From: Ectocarpus siliculosus
Taxonomy: Eukaryota > Sar > Phaeophyceae > Ectocarpales > Ectocarpaceae
Direction: 5' to 3'
DNA: 64,000 nucleotides
Assembly: GCA_000310025.1 (NCBI GenBank)
Contig: FN649727.1
Location: 1,300,211-1,364,210, forward strand
A program made the translations under genes and the position numbers. Of this stretch, positions 51,001 to 61,659 are shown one piece after another; position 1 is the stretch's first letter, and each line of letters starts with the position of its first letter. The notes under the pieces are model-generated. The model was given only the letters and a program-made list of their open reading frames with translations. It had not been told where the DNA came from and made no database searches.

Positions 51001-54000
51001 CGTGTGTGAATCGGGCATTACACGAGAATGAACACGTAGCCTCCCAAGCTCACACCAAAACCGACCGCATTTCTTGGTTTTAAAGGTCTCTGCAAATACG
51101 TACAGTTGTCTTTCCCTCCGAAACCGTTTTCACCACTCGAGGCTACGTAGTGCAGAGAAACCTTGCGCATTCAATTTCCATCATTCGGTTAAGATAGCAT
51201 AAGTACACCTACCAGGCACAACCGGCCAGAAACGCCATCGCAGCTACTGAAACCTGTTTGTTAGGCTTCCAGGCAAACCAATCGGCAAGAACAGACTACA
51301 CATATATGGTCAAAATTTCTGTTGAACTTGCCGGTCAAGTCGTTCTTCGATAGCCACAGATGCTCCAAAGCCCCCAGCTGACCCAGCTCGCGTGGAATCT
51401 CGCCTGCAAATATGTCGTAACATGACCAATCAGATTCATTCCGCTTCCATGACAATGTTTCACAGACTGCTTTCCATTGCGGGCAGTTTTCTGCCGTGGG
51501 GTCGGCGTTACAGCAGTGGGCCTGCGTGAGCCACAACCTCTTCATTCGGCCGTGTCCACGACACCTTTGTTTTGGAAAACACCAGACGTTGCTCCAAAGA
51601 GCATATATATTGACACGCTTCGAGGCAGTGCTAACGAGGCGTAGTCATCCGGCAATGGTGCTAGAGAATCAACGCTTCACAGGCCTTCTCACCAGAGAGT
51701 TTGTTGTTCTTCAGGTACAGCAGCCTAAGAGAGCTGAGTCGACCAAGCTCTGGCGGGATTTTCCCTTCGAAGAGAAGCGGAATCGTGCGTAACGCCATAG
51801 GGGGGCAATAGCGCTCGCTCGTATCGGCATTGAAATGTATACGAGGAAAACGAGATCAGGCATGCCATGCGGCAAAGCATTGAGAAGGTTGAGCGCAACA
51901 CTCAGGCACCATCTGGGACACGCGAGCATAGGCTCATACGAGTCACAGGGATTTTCAGCATATAGTGGACGGCCAAACAAGGCATGTAGCGTTATCATCA
52001 ACTAGGTCACCAGCAAGCTGATGCATGACACCATCAGTAGACAGGGGTTACATAGCATAGGCGGAGGTTGAACTACGACAGTAAAGGTTCCGATACTGGA
52101 AAATAGTTGAAATTCGAAATCTGAAATGAATTGCAGAGTGAAATGAATGCTACATTTTGGTAATGAAAGCAAGCATGTATTAGAATTGTTCACGACAAGT
52201 GCAGCCCTCCTTACCGGTAAGCTTATTGTCCGACATGACAAGTCGTGTTAGAGACCCCAGCTGGCCGAGCTCAGGTGGAATCGGACCTGCTTACAGTCCA
52301 AGTTGAGGGCCGCGCAAAGAGGCATCGGTGAGTGAGTGAACAATATACTCGAGACCACATGTACAACCTTTCGCGAATCCCTCGGGCCGACTCTATCGAG
52401 AACACTGTGTCGTTCATCCTGTGACCACCGCTATTTTCCAGCATGAGAAAGGCCAATGACACGAACGAGCATCAAACACCAATATTAAACGCCTGATAAT
52501 GTAAAAAAACATTGGAAGAAGTATACTGTTGAGCAGCAATTTCATCAAATTGTATTTTCATCTCAGGACGGCCGATGGGCGATTCTTCGCGCCTCGGGCA
52601 TTCGGCGTAGTAGAATATTTATTGCGGCGTTGTTGCAATGACGCTGGCCTAGCGTTGTGAACTCCTCCGCTAGGACCGTGCGATCATCAACCCGTAGTCA
52701 AAACTACCTACCGGGCAGGTGAAGTATGTCGAGCAATAACCTCAAAGGAGCCATATGTCGACTGGAAATGGTTCTGAAACCCCTGTGAGAGCGCTGTAAT
52801 AGACAAGAAAAGTGAACAATACTTGGAATCGCGCCCGCTTGATTTTCTTTCGTCGACTTCACAACTATAATAGTTCACTCCCTGTGTAAGCCACAGTTTG
52901 GTGAAGAACGACCATTACTTTATAGTTTGCAAAGCTCAACTGACAAATTCAATAACAATGGGCTGTAACCATGGCAGCTCACCCTTCTGGGTGACCTTGA
53001 CTGATCCCCCAACACGAACGCAGACACCAGGAGAAAGAGGTACCGCCAACCAAACAACCTCACAGCACGTCCTTGGTTCACAAGCTTGCTAGAGAGCTCG
53101 CGGGTGCGGTTAGTTCCGGTGTTCGGCGACGCAGTATACGGTCTTCGATATTGATCACACAGCAAGTTGTGCGGATGCACCCTGCTTGGCGTACTGGTAG
53201 TGGCCTGCCACGGCGCGACCAGGGAACTGTTTTCACAACATTGTGGAGCCTCAACAGGTAGGTATGTAACTAAATGCTGCCAGCGATATTTGTGAGGATT
53301 CTACTCTGATGAATCACTTCGTACCCGACGTATTATAGCGCCTTCAACTCTTGCGGGGGGACTACAAACTTCAAGACGTCGCAACCTCACCATGACTACG
53401 ACTAGCAGACTTTCCAATGCCAGTCTTCCAAAGGGTCTGTGCTGGTTTCCCCATTTGCAGAACGAATCCAATAGCTATGTTTGAGAGCGTGGGCTATACT
53501 TAGCACGTGTGGCTTGGAATATGTAAGAATCTTCACGTGCAGGAGTCGGGTTTCCCACACTTTCGGCGGTCTTGCTAGACCGCCCATGGGGCATCCATGG
53601 GCCCCATGGGCTGCACATGGGCACACGTTGTGCCCGTGGGCTGCCCATAGACAGCCCACGGGCTGCACATGTGCACTTGGTGCCCACGGGCGGCCCATCT
53701 GATTGCCCATGGGCAAGCCCATGGGCATGGTGGACACTTCGCGGGCGGTTCATGGACCGCGCATGAGTTCCGCTCAACCGGAACCAGTGTACTCGTAACA
53801 ATAGATAATGTGGTTTGGAAGGGGCATAATAACGGTTGAAAACTCTGACACAAAACCTAGCCCTAACCCCAAGCCCACACGATAAGTGCTAGGTTGGCGT
53901 GATGGCTATGTTCTCGGATGTGCCCACGGTGGGCACTGTGCCGGTGGCGAAGTTCTAGGTTGAAGTGCTCACGGTGGGCACTTTTTGGGCAGCTCATGGG

Positions 54001-57000
54001 CAGCTCACGGGCTGCCCATAGGTGGTTTCGCAAGACTACCAGCACCGTGGGAGTGAGGAGTCGGCACAAAGAAATTGCCAACGCTCACTCACCAGAGTGT
54101 GATTGCAGTGCGGCAGAGGTCCAAATCGGCCAGACAAGAGATAGACGGCGCACAATACGCCGTACCCATCATTACAACCGGTACAGCGTAGGACCATTTA
54201 AAGGTAGTAAAAATATTAGAGGAACGAGAGAAGATGATACAAACCAAGAGCTTGCATGGTCTTACCGCTCAACTGGTTGCTCGTCAGAAGCAGAAGCTCC
54301 AAGCCGCTGAGTTGACCCAGCTCCGGCGGGACTGAACCTGTAAACCGCGGGAAACAAGCATTCGAATAAGTGTTCGCCTGTACGCAGTATATATTTTTTC
54401 CATTGTCGCCATGGTGTTTCGACTAGTACTTCGCCCCGCATGCTGCCTTGCTCTCCAGAGTGACGTGGAGCATGCGTAGCGTGGCAGAGGAAACGTCGAC
54501 GCGGTGCAACTCCTTAACGACAACCAACTTGAGAAACCCATGCAGGGGTTCAAACGCCCGTGAAGCAACGAAAGAATAAGGAGGTGCAAGGCTTCGTTAG
54601 CGCATTGTGCATGTCGCGGGAAGTGAAATATACAGCGCGTACACCCATGCATCTAAAAAAATGTGTGTGACACGAAACCGCAAGAATGTGTACCCGGAAC
54701 AGCCGTTCGATTCTGTCATGCCATTTGCAGTGTGCGGTGGCAAACAGGCCCACAGAAAGCCCCCGCCACTTGAGGATCAAACACAATACTATAGCCATAG
54801 TTGACATGCCGTCGTTGCTACAGCCTTTACCAGAGAGATGGTTGTACTTGAGGTGCAGCCCCTTGAGTTTGCTAAGCAGGCCAAGCTCCGGTGGGATACG
54901 CCCTGCGAACATGGGTAAGCAGAGAGCATCCGGCCAAACGAACAGAAGAGCGTTCCAACGAGTTGACACCGTGTAGTAGCGCCACGATAGGCAAAGCTTC
55001 GTGCGCGTATGTGTTTAGACAGAATGGCTGCAGGGGGCGCATTCCTCGCGACATGATCACAGGCAACTCTGGTTGTCATCAATTACCCCAACCACAAGCC
55101 GACGTCGTTGCTAGTCTTTGCATCACTGCCACGGCAACGACGAGTTCTGAGTCCATTCCCTGTTGGGAATGCTGTACAGCTACCAAGCGCCGCGCAGGTC
55201 GGCGAAAAACACTGGCGGCTTTTGACGGCTATCGTCGTCTTCGTGGTTAGCATACCCGACCAGCAAACTTAGGCCATGGATTTCTGGTTGGAGAAACTGC
55301 CCCTTGTCCGTCCCCCTCACAGGGCAAGCTCCGACATTTGGGGAGGACCTATAGCGGTTGAGAAGATTATTCCAAAAACTCGACCACCTTTGAATGGGAA
55401 GGTTTTAGGCCTCGACAACGTGGAACAAAGTGTGCTATGTTCATAGTGACGAGTTATTGCGGTACAGAACGGGAGAAGGTTGTTTAGCTCACCGCTCAGC
55501 CTGTTTGACGGCAAAAACAGTTCCTCCAACGCCCCCAGCTGACCAAGTTCTGGTGGAATTGCGCCTGCTTACAATCAAACACGAGGGCCCGCGAGAAGTG
55601 AGGATTGAGGGGTCTTTCATCTGAACGCGATGGTACCCGGTTGTGCAACTGCATCATGACAGCTAACATCCAGATTGGGGGTACAGGCTGAACATTAGAA
55701 AACACCGCGCTCTGTGCCACAGCTCGGAAAACCCTAGCGACTTGGTCTTATTGAGGATGGGAATAGTTTTGCGCGCAAGAAACCAATGAGCACGTAAAAT
55801 ATAAGGTGTCATGGTGTGCCTCCGTCGACTCTACTTGGTGAACGACCGCAAAACTGGTGCCAAGACGTCAGAAAGGACAGGCAAGCTGGAAATATCTATT
55901 GACACGACTGGCGAAGACAACATCACCCCATATTGGATCAACAGAGTGTCGCACTAGCGCATGGCAGACAATCCTAGTTTACCGATATTCATCTAAGTAA
56001 ATGGGAAAGTGGATGGCATGGGCTCTACCCATTTTGGCCAAGGCACTTAAGGCCTTGACATTCATGAGGGTGAATTCATGCCCGGGTGGGGGGGTTGAAC
56101 AGCTGTTGCCCTCAAGACACTTGAAAATGCTTCGAATTTCTACCGTCAGTAGTGGGGCAGGCGGAGATGATGGGAACAAGGTTGGACTGGCTTTCAAGCC
56201 TGTAAACAATTAATAGCACCATGCTGAAAGTCAGCGGCGGGCTTGGTCTGCCAGTGCAATTGCTACAGAGCGACCAGCTACGGGGGTAGTTCCCTCACTA
56301 CCCGCGTCGACCGCATTGTGTACCATGGTTAAACTGATTCCTGGGGGGCTACCCTCTCGTTACCGCAGAAGCTGCCTACGGTTCAAGATAGCGGGAAAGT
56401 GATGAGTACAGTAGCCCTGAACTAAATTGCCACATACGTAGAGAGACGTCAACACGTAGAAAGGCGTCAATACAAATCCTTAACCTTTTCAAGCAACGGG
56501 CATGAAGGCTTACACCCACAACCGACCTCCATGCGAAAAAACTGCTGCCATACTCAAATACCGATCCGATGAGGAATGGACAACAGCTAGGTTCGGGAGC
56601 TTGAAAGGACCGACGGCGTGCTACATCGGCCTTACCGGTGAGCTGGTTACCACCCAGGTGCAGCGTCGTTAGAGCACCGAGACGACCAAACTCCGGAGGA
56701 ATAGCACCTGTAACAGAACACAAGCAGCAGCGGGAATCAAGCAAGCTGTTTTGCTCGTGCGGGAAACGAAGGGCACAATAGACACAGGAAGGGGGAAAAC
56801 TGCATGCACCAAATCCAAGAGTTTGGTGGCTATTTTGCCTCGTGGAAATCTCCTTTGGAGCCCTTCCGGCCGGCTTCCGACAACGACAAACCACCGCGGC
56901 ATGGACGCCCGCACATCTGGAAATACCGGAAAGTTCTAGCTCAGCACTCAAGGCATCGGTCTACAGCGCATCGACTGCCTCAGTTTTAGCTCAGATGTCC

Positions 57001-58146
57001 GTCAAGAAACAATAATGCACACTTTCCCCTATCTACAGAGATACCACGGGAAAGCAGCTGCCAAGGCCCGAAAATAAATATCGCCATGTTTGTGGCAACA
57101 CGGGTTCAACACCATCGTGTACTGTGTTTTTTCTGAAACCCCCGAAGTTCGCACACCACTTGAAGTTGCGCTATCTCAATACCCCCTTCAGATGACCAGG
57201 GAGGGTTGCGAATCTCTCATAGTCATTCAGTCCGTGGATCACACACCAGATCGCAACACCAGTGCTAAGCCGAAAAAGCGAAGTATGCTGCCTCCCAACG
57301 TGGGTTCTTCAATCTCACGCTCAAACATGCACCCCGTGTGCACGTCGCTCCGTGATTGCCAGGCGGTCGACTCCGCCCGATAAACTGTTGGTGTAGTCAA
57401 CGGTCGGGAACTGTGCAATCCAAGCTTGTCGTAGAGTTAAAAGCAGACGTGTTTCGCAATTGACTGATATGCTTACGGTTTTTGGTTCGGCAAACACGAG
57501 GAACATTCCGAGCGAACAGATCATGGTGACGGCGCTGCCCAAAAGTAGGATTGAAGCATCTTCAGGTCTCACCGATAATGCTGTTGCCTTTTTCAAAGCC
57601 ACCCGGCTGAGGTTCAGGTCCCCCTTGCAGCTCCAACTTCACCACTCGACCCTCTGCGTTCGTAGTGACCCCGTGCCAGCTGCCGAGGTCGTCCGCATTC
57701 TCCGCCCAGCCATCTTTACATGTCCACGACTCTCCGCCGGCGGTCCGATAAAAGTGAAGGAGCGTCTCTCGATCCGTCTGCGCCGAGCCTGCTCGAGGAC
57801 AACCGACACGATTGAGATCAACATGTGCAACATAGCACAAACCTATCACGCACAGCAGGCACAGTGCCCCCGGGGTCAAAAACTTCCAGGGCAGTTGCCG
57901 CAAGGCGAGTGGAGCAGGTGATAACCCCTTCCGGGGCAAACAAGAATCAACGGTAGTCTCAACAGCTGATTAGCATGATTGCGAGGCATGTGTTTACGCA
58001 AAAGGAGTAGGCAACAAGATAAAAAAACACGTGTTTGCACCGTACCTAAGAAGGACCTCACCTGTTGCGCTTGCCGGACCTCGGGCGGCCCTCGCGTCTG
58101 TAGGTGACGGCATTGCTCCTGCCGACTGTACGCTCGAACTGCTCAT
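44968..58146 (-). CDS. LRR-ROCO GTPase, candidate immune-type receptor
   Basis: Multidomain GTPase with an N-terminal cap, nine 24-residue LRRs, Roc GTPase and COR domains (about 969 aa). Exons: 58146-58062, 57788-57573, then nine LRR exons, then 48102-47856, 47364-47118, 46871-46309, 45970-45118 and 45018-44968. The cap reads TDRETLLHFYRTAGGESW and DDLGSWHGV, the usual opening of brown-algal LRR proteins. LRRs follow G-x-IPPELG-x-L-x-x-L-x-x-L-x-L-x-x-N-x-L-x-G. Roc shows the P-loop GSPGAGKTS (391-399, split by an intron in the Ser codon), DCAGQ (441-445) and NKCD (508-511). COR includes VIFLDVVWLSAALKPILSHK. All splice phases close. Starting instead at 57939 would replace the first exon by a segment with a hydrophobic helix. 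The last 17-codon exon (DKLKIVAGFAPPLSLA) is phase-correct but short; see the overlapping tail entry. Related genes in Ectocarpus have been proposed as pathogen receptors evolving by exon shuffling; that role here is inference. Confidence 0.88.
49545..56707 (-). other. Array of nine 72-nt LRR exons
   Basis: Nine exons of exactly 72 nt, all phase 1 at both ends, each encoding one LRR: 56707-56636, 55564-55493, 54902-54831, 54337-54266, 52286-52215, 51764-51693, 51403-51332, 50168-50097 and 49616-49545. Introns are 289 to 1979 bp. The second and third last (51403-51332 and 50168-50097) are followed by GC donors (GCAAGT) instead of GT. Because every exon has the same phase and length, any of them can be lost, gained or swapped without breaking the frame. 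Confidence 0.9.
53573..54030. repeat. Palindrome-rich GC minisatellite in an LRR intron
   Basis: Located in the longest intron of the LRR array (between 54266 and 52286). The dense part, 53580-53740, is built from variants of GGGCTGCCCATGGGC and contains a perfect 12-bp stem (53632-53643 with 53652-53663, 8-base loop) plus several CCCATGGG palindromes. A second cluster at 53918-54022 has mirrored GTGCCCAC/GTGGGCAC and GGGCAGCTCATGGGC units. Confidence 0.75.
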
Positions 58147-58711
58147 GGCTCCGTTGCGATATGTAAGTCTTCCGACGGAAGCAGGCAGTTTCGCAACCAA
58201 AACGTGTAAGATTTCTGCGAGCACACTATGTATGTATCTAGTCGGATGATTCTCAGCTCGTTGACAAAAATGTTGAACCTACATGTAATAGCTGGAACTC
58301 GATTGGCGTTGTAGGAAAGTGTTTCTGGGTGGCTCCGTAGCTTACCAAAATTGGGCTGATGTTGCGCGAAGGAAGAAAGCCAAAAATGTAAACTGGCCCT
58401 GCTCTACATAGCTAGCTTAATCCCACCTGATAACTGGGCTGTTGTCGTGCAGGTTGCACGAAAGAAACGTTCTCTATTATTGCGCCGTTTGTCGTCACAA
58501 CAACTCTAGAATAATGGGTTATGAAAACATATCCGAAGAAGGGCCAACTCTTCAGGGACGCAGGGGCGTTTTGAAACCCTCTGTGAAACCAGTCCAAACA
58601 ACAAGACTCTGTCGTAGACGTTGTACGCCCGCTGTGCAACTAAATAACGAAATTTGCCATCGCTTATTTGTCGCACAACTACTGGGCGAGTTCTGATGCG
58701 TGTAATAGTCT
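58147..58711. other. Upstream region of the LRR-ROCO gene
   Basis: The 5' flank of the LRR-ROCO gene, where promoter and leader are expected. No motif was recognised and no other gene is supported. Confidence 0.35.
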
Positions 58712-59335
58712 TACAGAACGGGCCCGGAATTAAGAAAAATTCTACGAAAAGAAATCTCAAAGGTTTACGAGAAATAAGAAAAAAGGGCTAAGAAACTCAG
58801 CTAATTAACGTCCCAACAAGAAACAAACATGATCGCGGGATACCCCGAGACACAAGAAACAACGGATAACTGAGGAAGCGTGTCCAATAAGAATCGTCCC
58901 ACGGCTGCTGCCAGCTCCCACCACTACCTACGCTAGCTCATCCTGTAACTTTTTGATAGGGGGAGAGTGGTTATTTTCGCGTCGCCCCCCGGGCCCCCGC
59001 GCCGCCGCGGGCTGCGCTACCCACTGCTGCTGTACTGCTGTGCTGCCACAAATCCCTGGAGTCAGGAAGTTCAGGAGGGCGACAACCCCAACCAATGCTC
59101 GCCACCACCGACCTGTCGATTTATAATGCTGCATGAAGAGGGCTTGGTGTGTCGTTGGTTTCTTCGCCAGAAAAAGAAAATTAGCAAAATGAGAGCAGCA
59201 GGATGACGCGACAGCCCAAAGGAATTAAGGAACCCTTTTTAAAATATTGGCCGTCTTCGGCTGTCCTTCGGGCGAAAATAAGAAATTGAGGCTCGACCCG
59301 AACTTGACGTTTCTTATCTCCGGGCCCGTTCTGTA
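58712..59335. mobile_element. 624-bp candidate MITE with 26/25-bp inverted ends
   Basis: The left end (58712-58737, TACAGAACGGGCCCGGAATT then AAGAAA) is the reverse complement of the right end (59311-59335) with one or two differences. The arms contain the palindrome CGGGCCCG. The interior has no transposase; a short minus-strand frame (59134-58928) with a hydrophobic start is probably chance. No clear target-site duplication was seen. Confidence 0.5.
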
Positions 59336-59572
59336 CCTTTGTTGCTTTAGATAGGAAAATGACGACCAAGAGCCTACGGACTAGTCTATGTATGGTGCAT
59401 GCAGGAAGATCGTGGTTGGTTGTTGTTTTGTTGTTTTCAACGAACCCTAGAACCATTTTGAGGTCTATTCGGTGCCTGTACTTCAATACACCGCTTAGGT
59501 GGGTGGGGTGATATCTGGGACGGACAGTCTTCTCAAAATAATTTGACCAACGGAGCAGCATGTGTGTCTTTC

Positions 59573-59705
59573 TTACTAGCATCGACCGCTTTGAAGCTGA
59601 CCAATGACAAGACGTCAGTCTTAGTGCGGTTGAAAACACAAAACACTTTAAAGTGCCATAAACTGGGGCCCCGTGAGGGCCCCGTGAGGGGGCAGCATGG
59701 GGGAG
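59573..59705. repeat. Duplicated block, copy 1
   Basis: Shares with 61070-61195, in the same orientation, the string GACCAATGACAAGACGTCAG, then TAGTGCGGTTGAAAACA, AAAACACTT, TGCCAT(A)AACTGGG and CCCCGT(G/C)AGGG. Roughly 85 percent identical by eye. Confidence 0.65.
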
Positions 59706-60225
59706 GCTAACCTAATTCAATGTGTGTGTGTTTTTATAAGTTTTTTTTGGCGAGAAGAGTGGCCCGGTAGGGGCGCTTTTTGTTTTGCAAAAAAAAGCTG
59801 ATGTACAGGGATCGTGATGTGCATTTACTGTATGTATGTGCGAAAAATCAGAACAATTTGCCTGGGGGGGGCATGAAAATTACACGATGGACGTCCGTCC
59901 GTGACAAGCTCGCTGCTCGATAAATACCCCAGCAGACTGGAGCCCATTTCACTATCTAGGCACCAAATTGCAATCTAAGACTTGCGCACAACACGTAATA
60001 AAAACACAACACGTAATATTTTGCCCGAGCTGTCCCAACTGCTACCTTTTCATTCCGTGGTCGGTGCGTCGAGATAGCACAGCACCTGTGCAGAATATAC
60101 ATGTCGCATTCACCCGTCCCCGACTTGGAGGAGGAGGCTTGTTTTGGACCAGCCGTACGTAGGCATCGATTGGTTCACACAAAAGACAGCACCAGAATCA
60201 CCCGGAGCCAGACATGGTCAAGGAC

Positions 60226-60640
60226 CGGGGAGGAGGGAGACACACACCACAGCGAGATTTTGGGCGAGAGCGAGGCCGGATCAGGACGTGTCCTATACTG
60301 CTGTTAGTTATCGGCACAGAGGAGCGAGAGGAGAGATGCATACACGTTTGGTTGTTGTTGTTGGAATCTCGGCTGTTTTGTTGCAGGTAGCGGGCTGTGG
60401 GACGTAGGCTGACACGCAAGACACAACGGAGCCATATGGAAAAAGGGGGAGGGAGACACGCACCACAGCGAGGGCGAGACGGCAGGAGGAGGAGCAGGGT
60501 GTGACCTATACCACACTGCTGCTGTTAGCTATCTATCGGCGGAGGAAGCGAGAGGAGAGATGCGCGTTTGGTTGTGGGTCCCTCTCTCTCGGTCGGTCGC
60601 CGCCTCTTGTGTTTTTTTTGCAGCGGGCGGCGGCACTTGG
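60226..60640. repeat. ~215-bp tandem duplication
   Basis: Two adjacent diverged units (about 60226-60440 and 60441-60640) share GGGAGACAC(A/G)CACCACAGCGAG, a CTGCTGTTAG(C/T)TAT block, GCGAGAGGAGAGATGC and a TTTGGTTGTTG-like stretch in the same order. Neither contains a supported gene. Confidence 0.6.
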
Positions 60641-61069
60641 CGGCAGGCAGCGCCAGGCGAAATTGTTCGTGTTCCAAATTTGAGCAATGAGCTTTTTTTT
60701 ATGCACGGTGCGCCTCTGAACACAAAGGTCGCCACGCCCATCAACTTAGAGTTTGTCCCACACTAGCGCCCTCGCCAGGTCACGGTACAATCCAGCACTA
60801 CATGGCGACGTTTGTCCACAAATAGATCTCGATGATGCCATATGTGCAGATGCTTGTCTCGCTACACAACAACGTTTTCGGATCACTTCCTTCTTGCGGC
60901 CCGCCTTTTGGAGCTTTCTACGCATACATATGTGGGCCGCGTTTCCGTGCGGAGTGTGACTGCATGCTGCTGCTGTGTGGTAACAATTATGGAGCCAATG
61001 GTAACAACGCACGAGCCTACTGCAGGTACTGTTTCTTCAACCCAAAAAACTATTACCTCGCCCCCGTAT

Positions 61070-61195
61070 TATTAGCACGACGGACCGCGCTAAACGGCTG
61101 ACCAATGAAAAGACGTCAGTCGTAGTGCGGTTGAAAACAACAAAACACTTCCAAATGCCATTAACTGGGACCCCGTCAGGGGGCGGTATGGGGAG
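61070..61195. repeat. Duplicated block, copy 2
   Basis: Second copy of the 59573-59705 block, about 1.5 kb downstream in the same orientation. Confidence 0.65.
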
Positions 61196-61354
61196 ATTAA
61201 TATTTTCTCCGGACCAAAGACAGAAACGGTAGCAACAGAAGAACCCGTGTGTGTCCACCCAGATCATGTTCAGGCTGAAATACCCTAAATGTTGATGGGA
61301 AGTTTGATACAGAGGGAGGGGATACGTTTTGTGGAACCACATACATACATACGC

Positions 61355-61510
61355 CGGTCGCCCCGGTGGTTACGTTGGTAACCTCGAAACCTTCTAGAGG
61401 TCAGGTCAGGGGTTTGAATCCCAGCATAAGCGAGCTTTTCTTGCTAACTGAGTTTTTCTCTCGCTTCTGCTTCTGGCCTAGTGGATAGCGCTAGTTCGTG
61501 TGTACACAGA
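61355..61510 (+). mobile_element. tRNA-related SINE candidate
   Basis: A box A-like TGGTTACGTTGG (61367-61378) and a box B-like GGTTTGAATCC (61411-61421) are spaced as in RNA polymerase III promoters of tRNA genes. The flanks do not form an acceptor stem and the T-stem is poor, so it is not a working tRNA. A second A-box-like motif within GGCCTAGTGGATAGCGC follows at 61479-61490 after a T-rich stretch, as in composite SINEs. The ends are approximate. Confidence 0.45.
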
Positions 61511-61659
61511 GGGAAGAGAGTGCTGACCTCTTCTCGCATTAAAAATCGAAGGCAAAGTACCGCAGGAGGGGGCGGTAGAAAGGGGCTCTTCTGTGTGACC
61601 ACGGGTTGGAGTAAACGGCACTACACTAGTGCTGTAAGCGCTGATTTGAAGTGGAAGAC

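Noticed and set aside
57800-57939. Signal-anchor N-terminus of the LRR-ROCO protein as the main model
   Set aside because: The hydrophobic stretch coincides with the pyrimidine-rich end of an intron, and an upstream exon joins in perfect phase. It is kept only as an alternative.
58928-59134. Small secreted protein on the minus strand (hydrophobic start VGVVALLNFLTPGICG)
   Set aside because: It lies wholly inside a candidate TIR element, is short, and has no neighbouring exon or homologous feature that I recognise.
61355-61430. Functional tRNA gene
   Set aside because: Boxes A and B are present, but there is no acceptor stem and the T-stem is mispaired, so a SINE head fits better.
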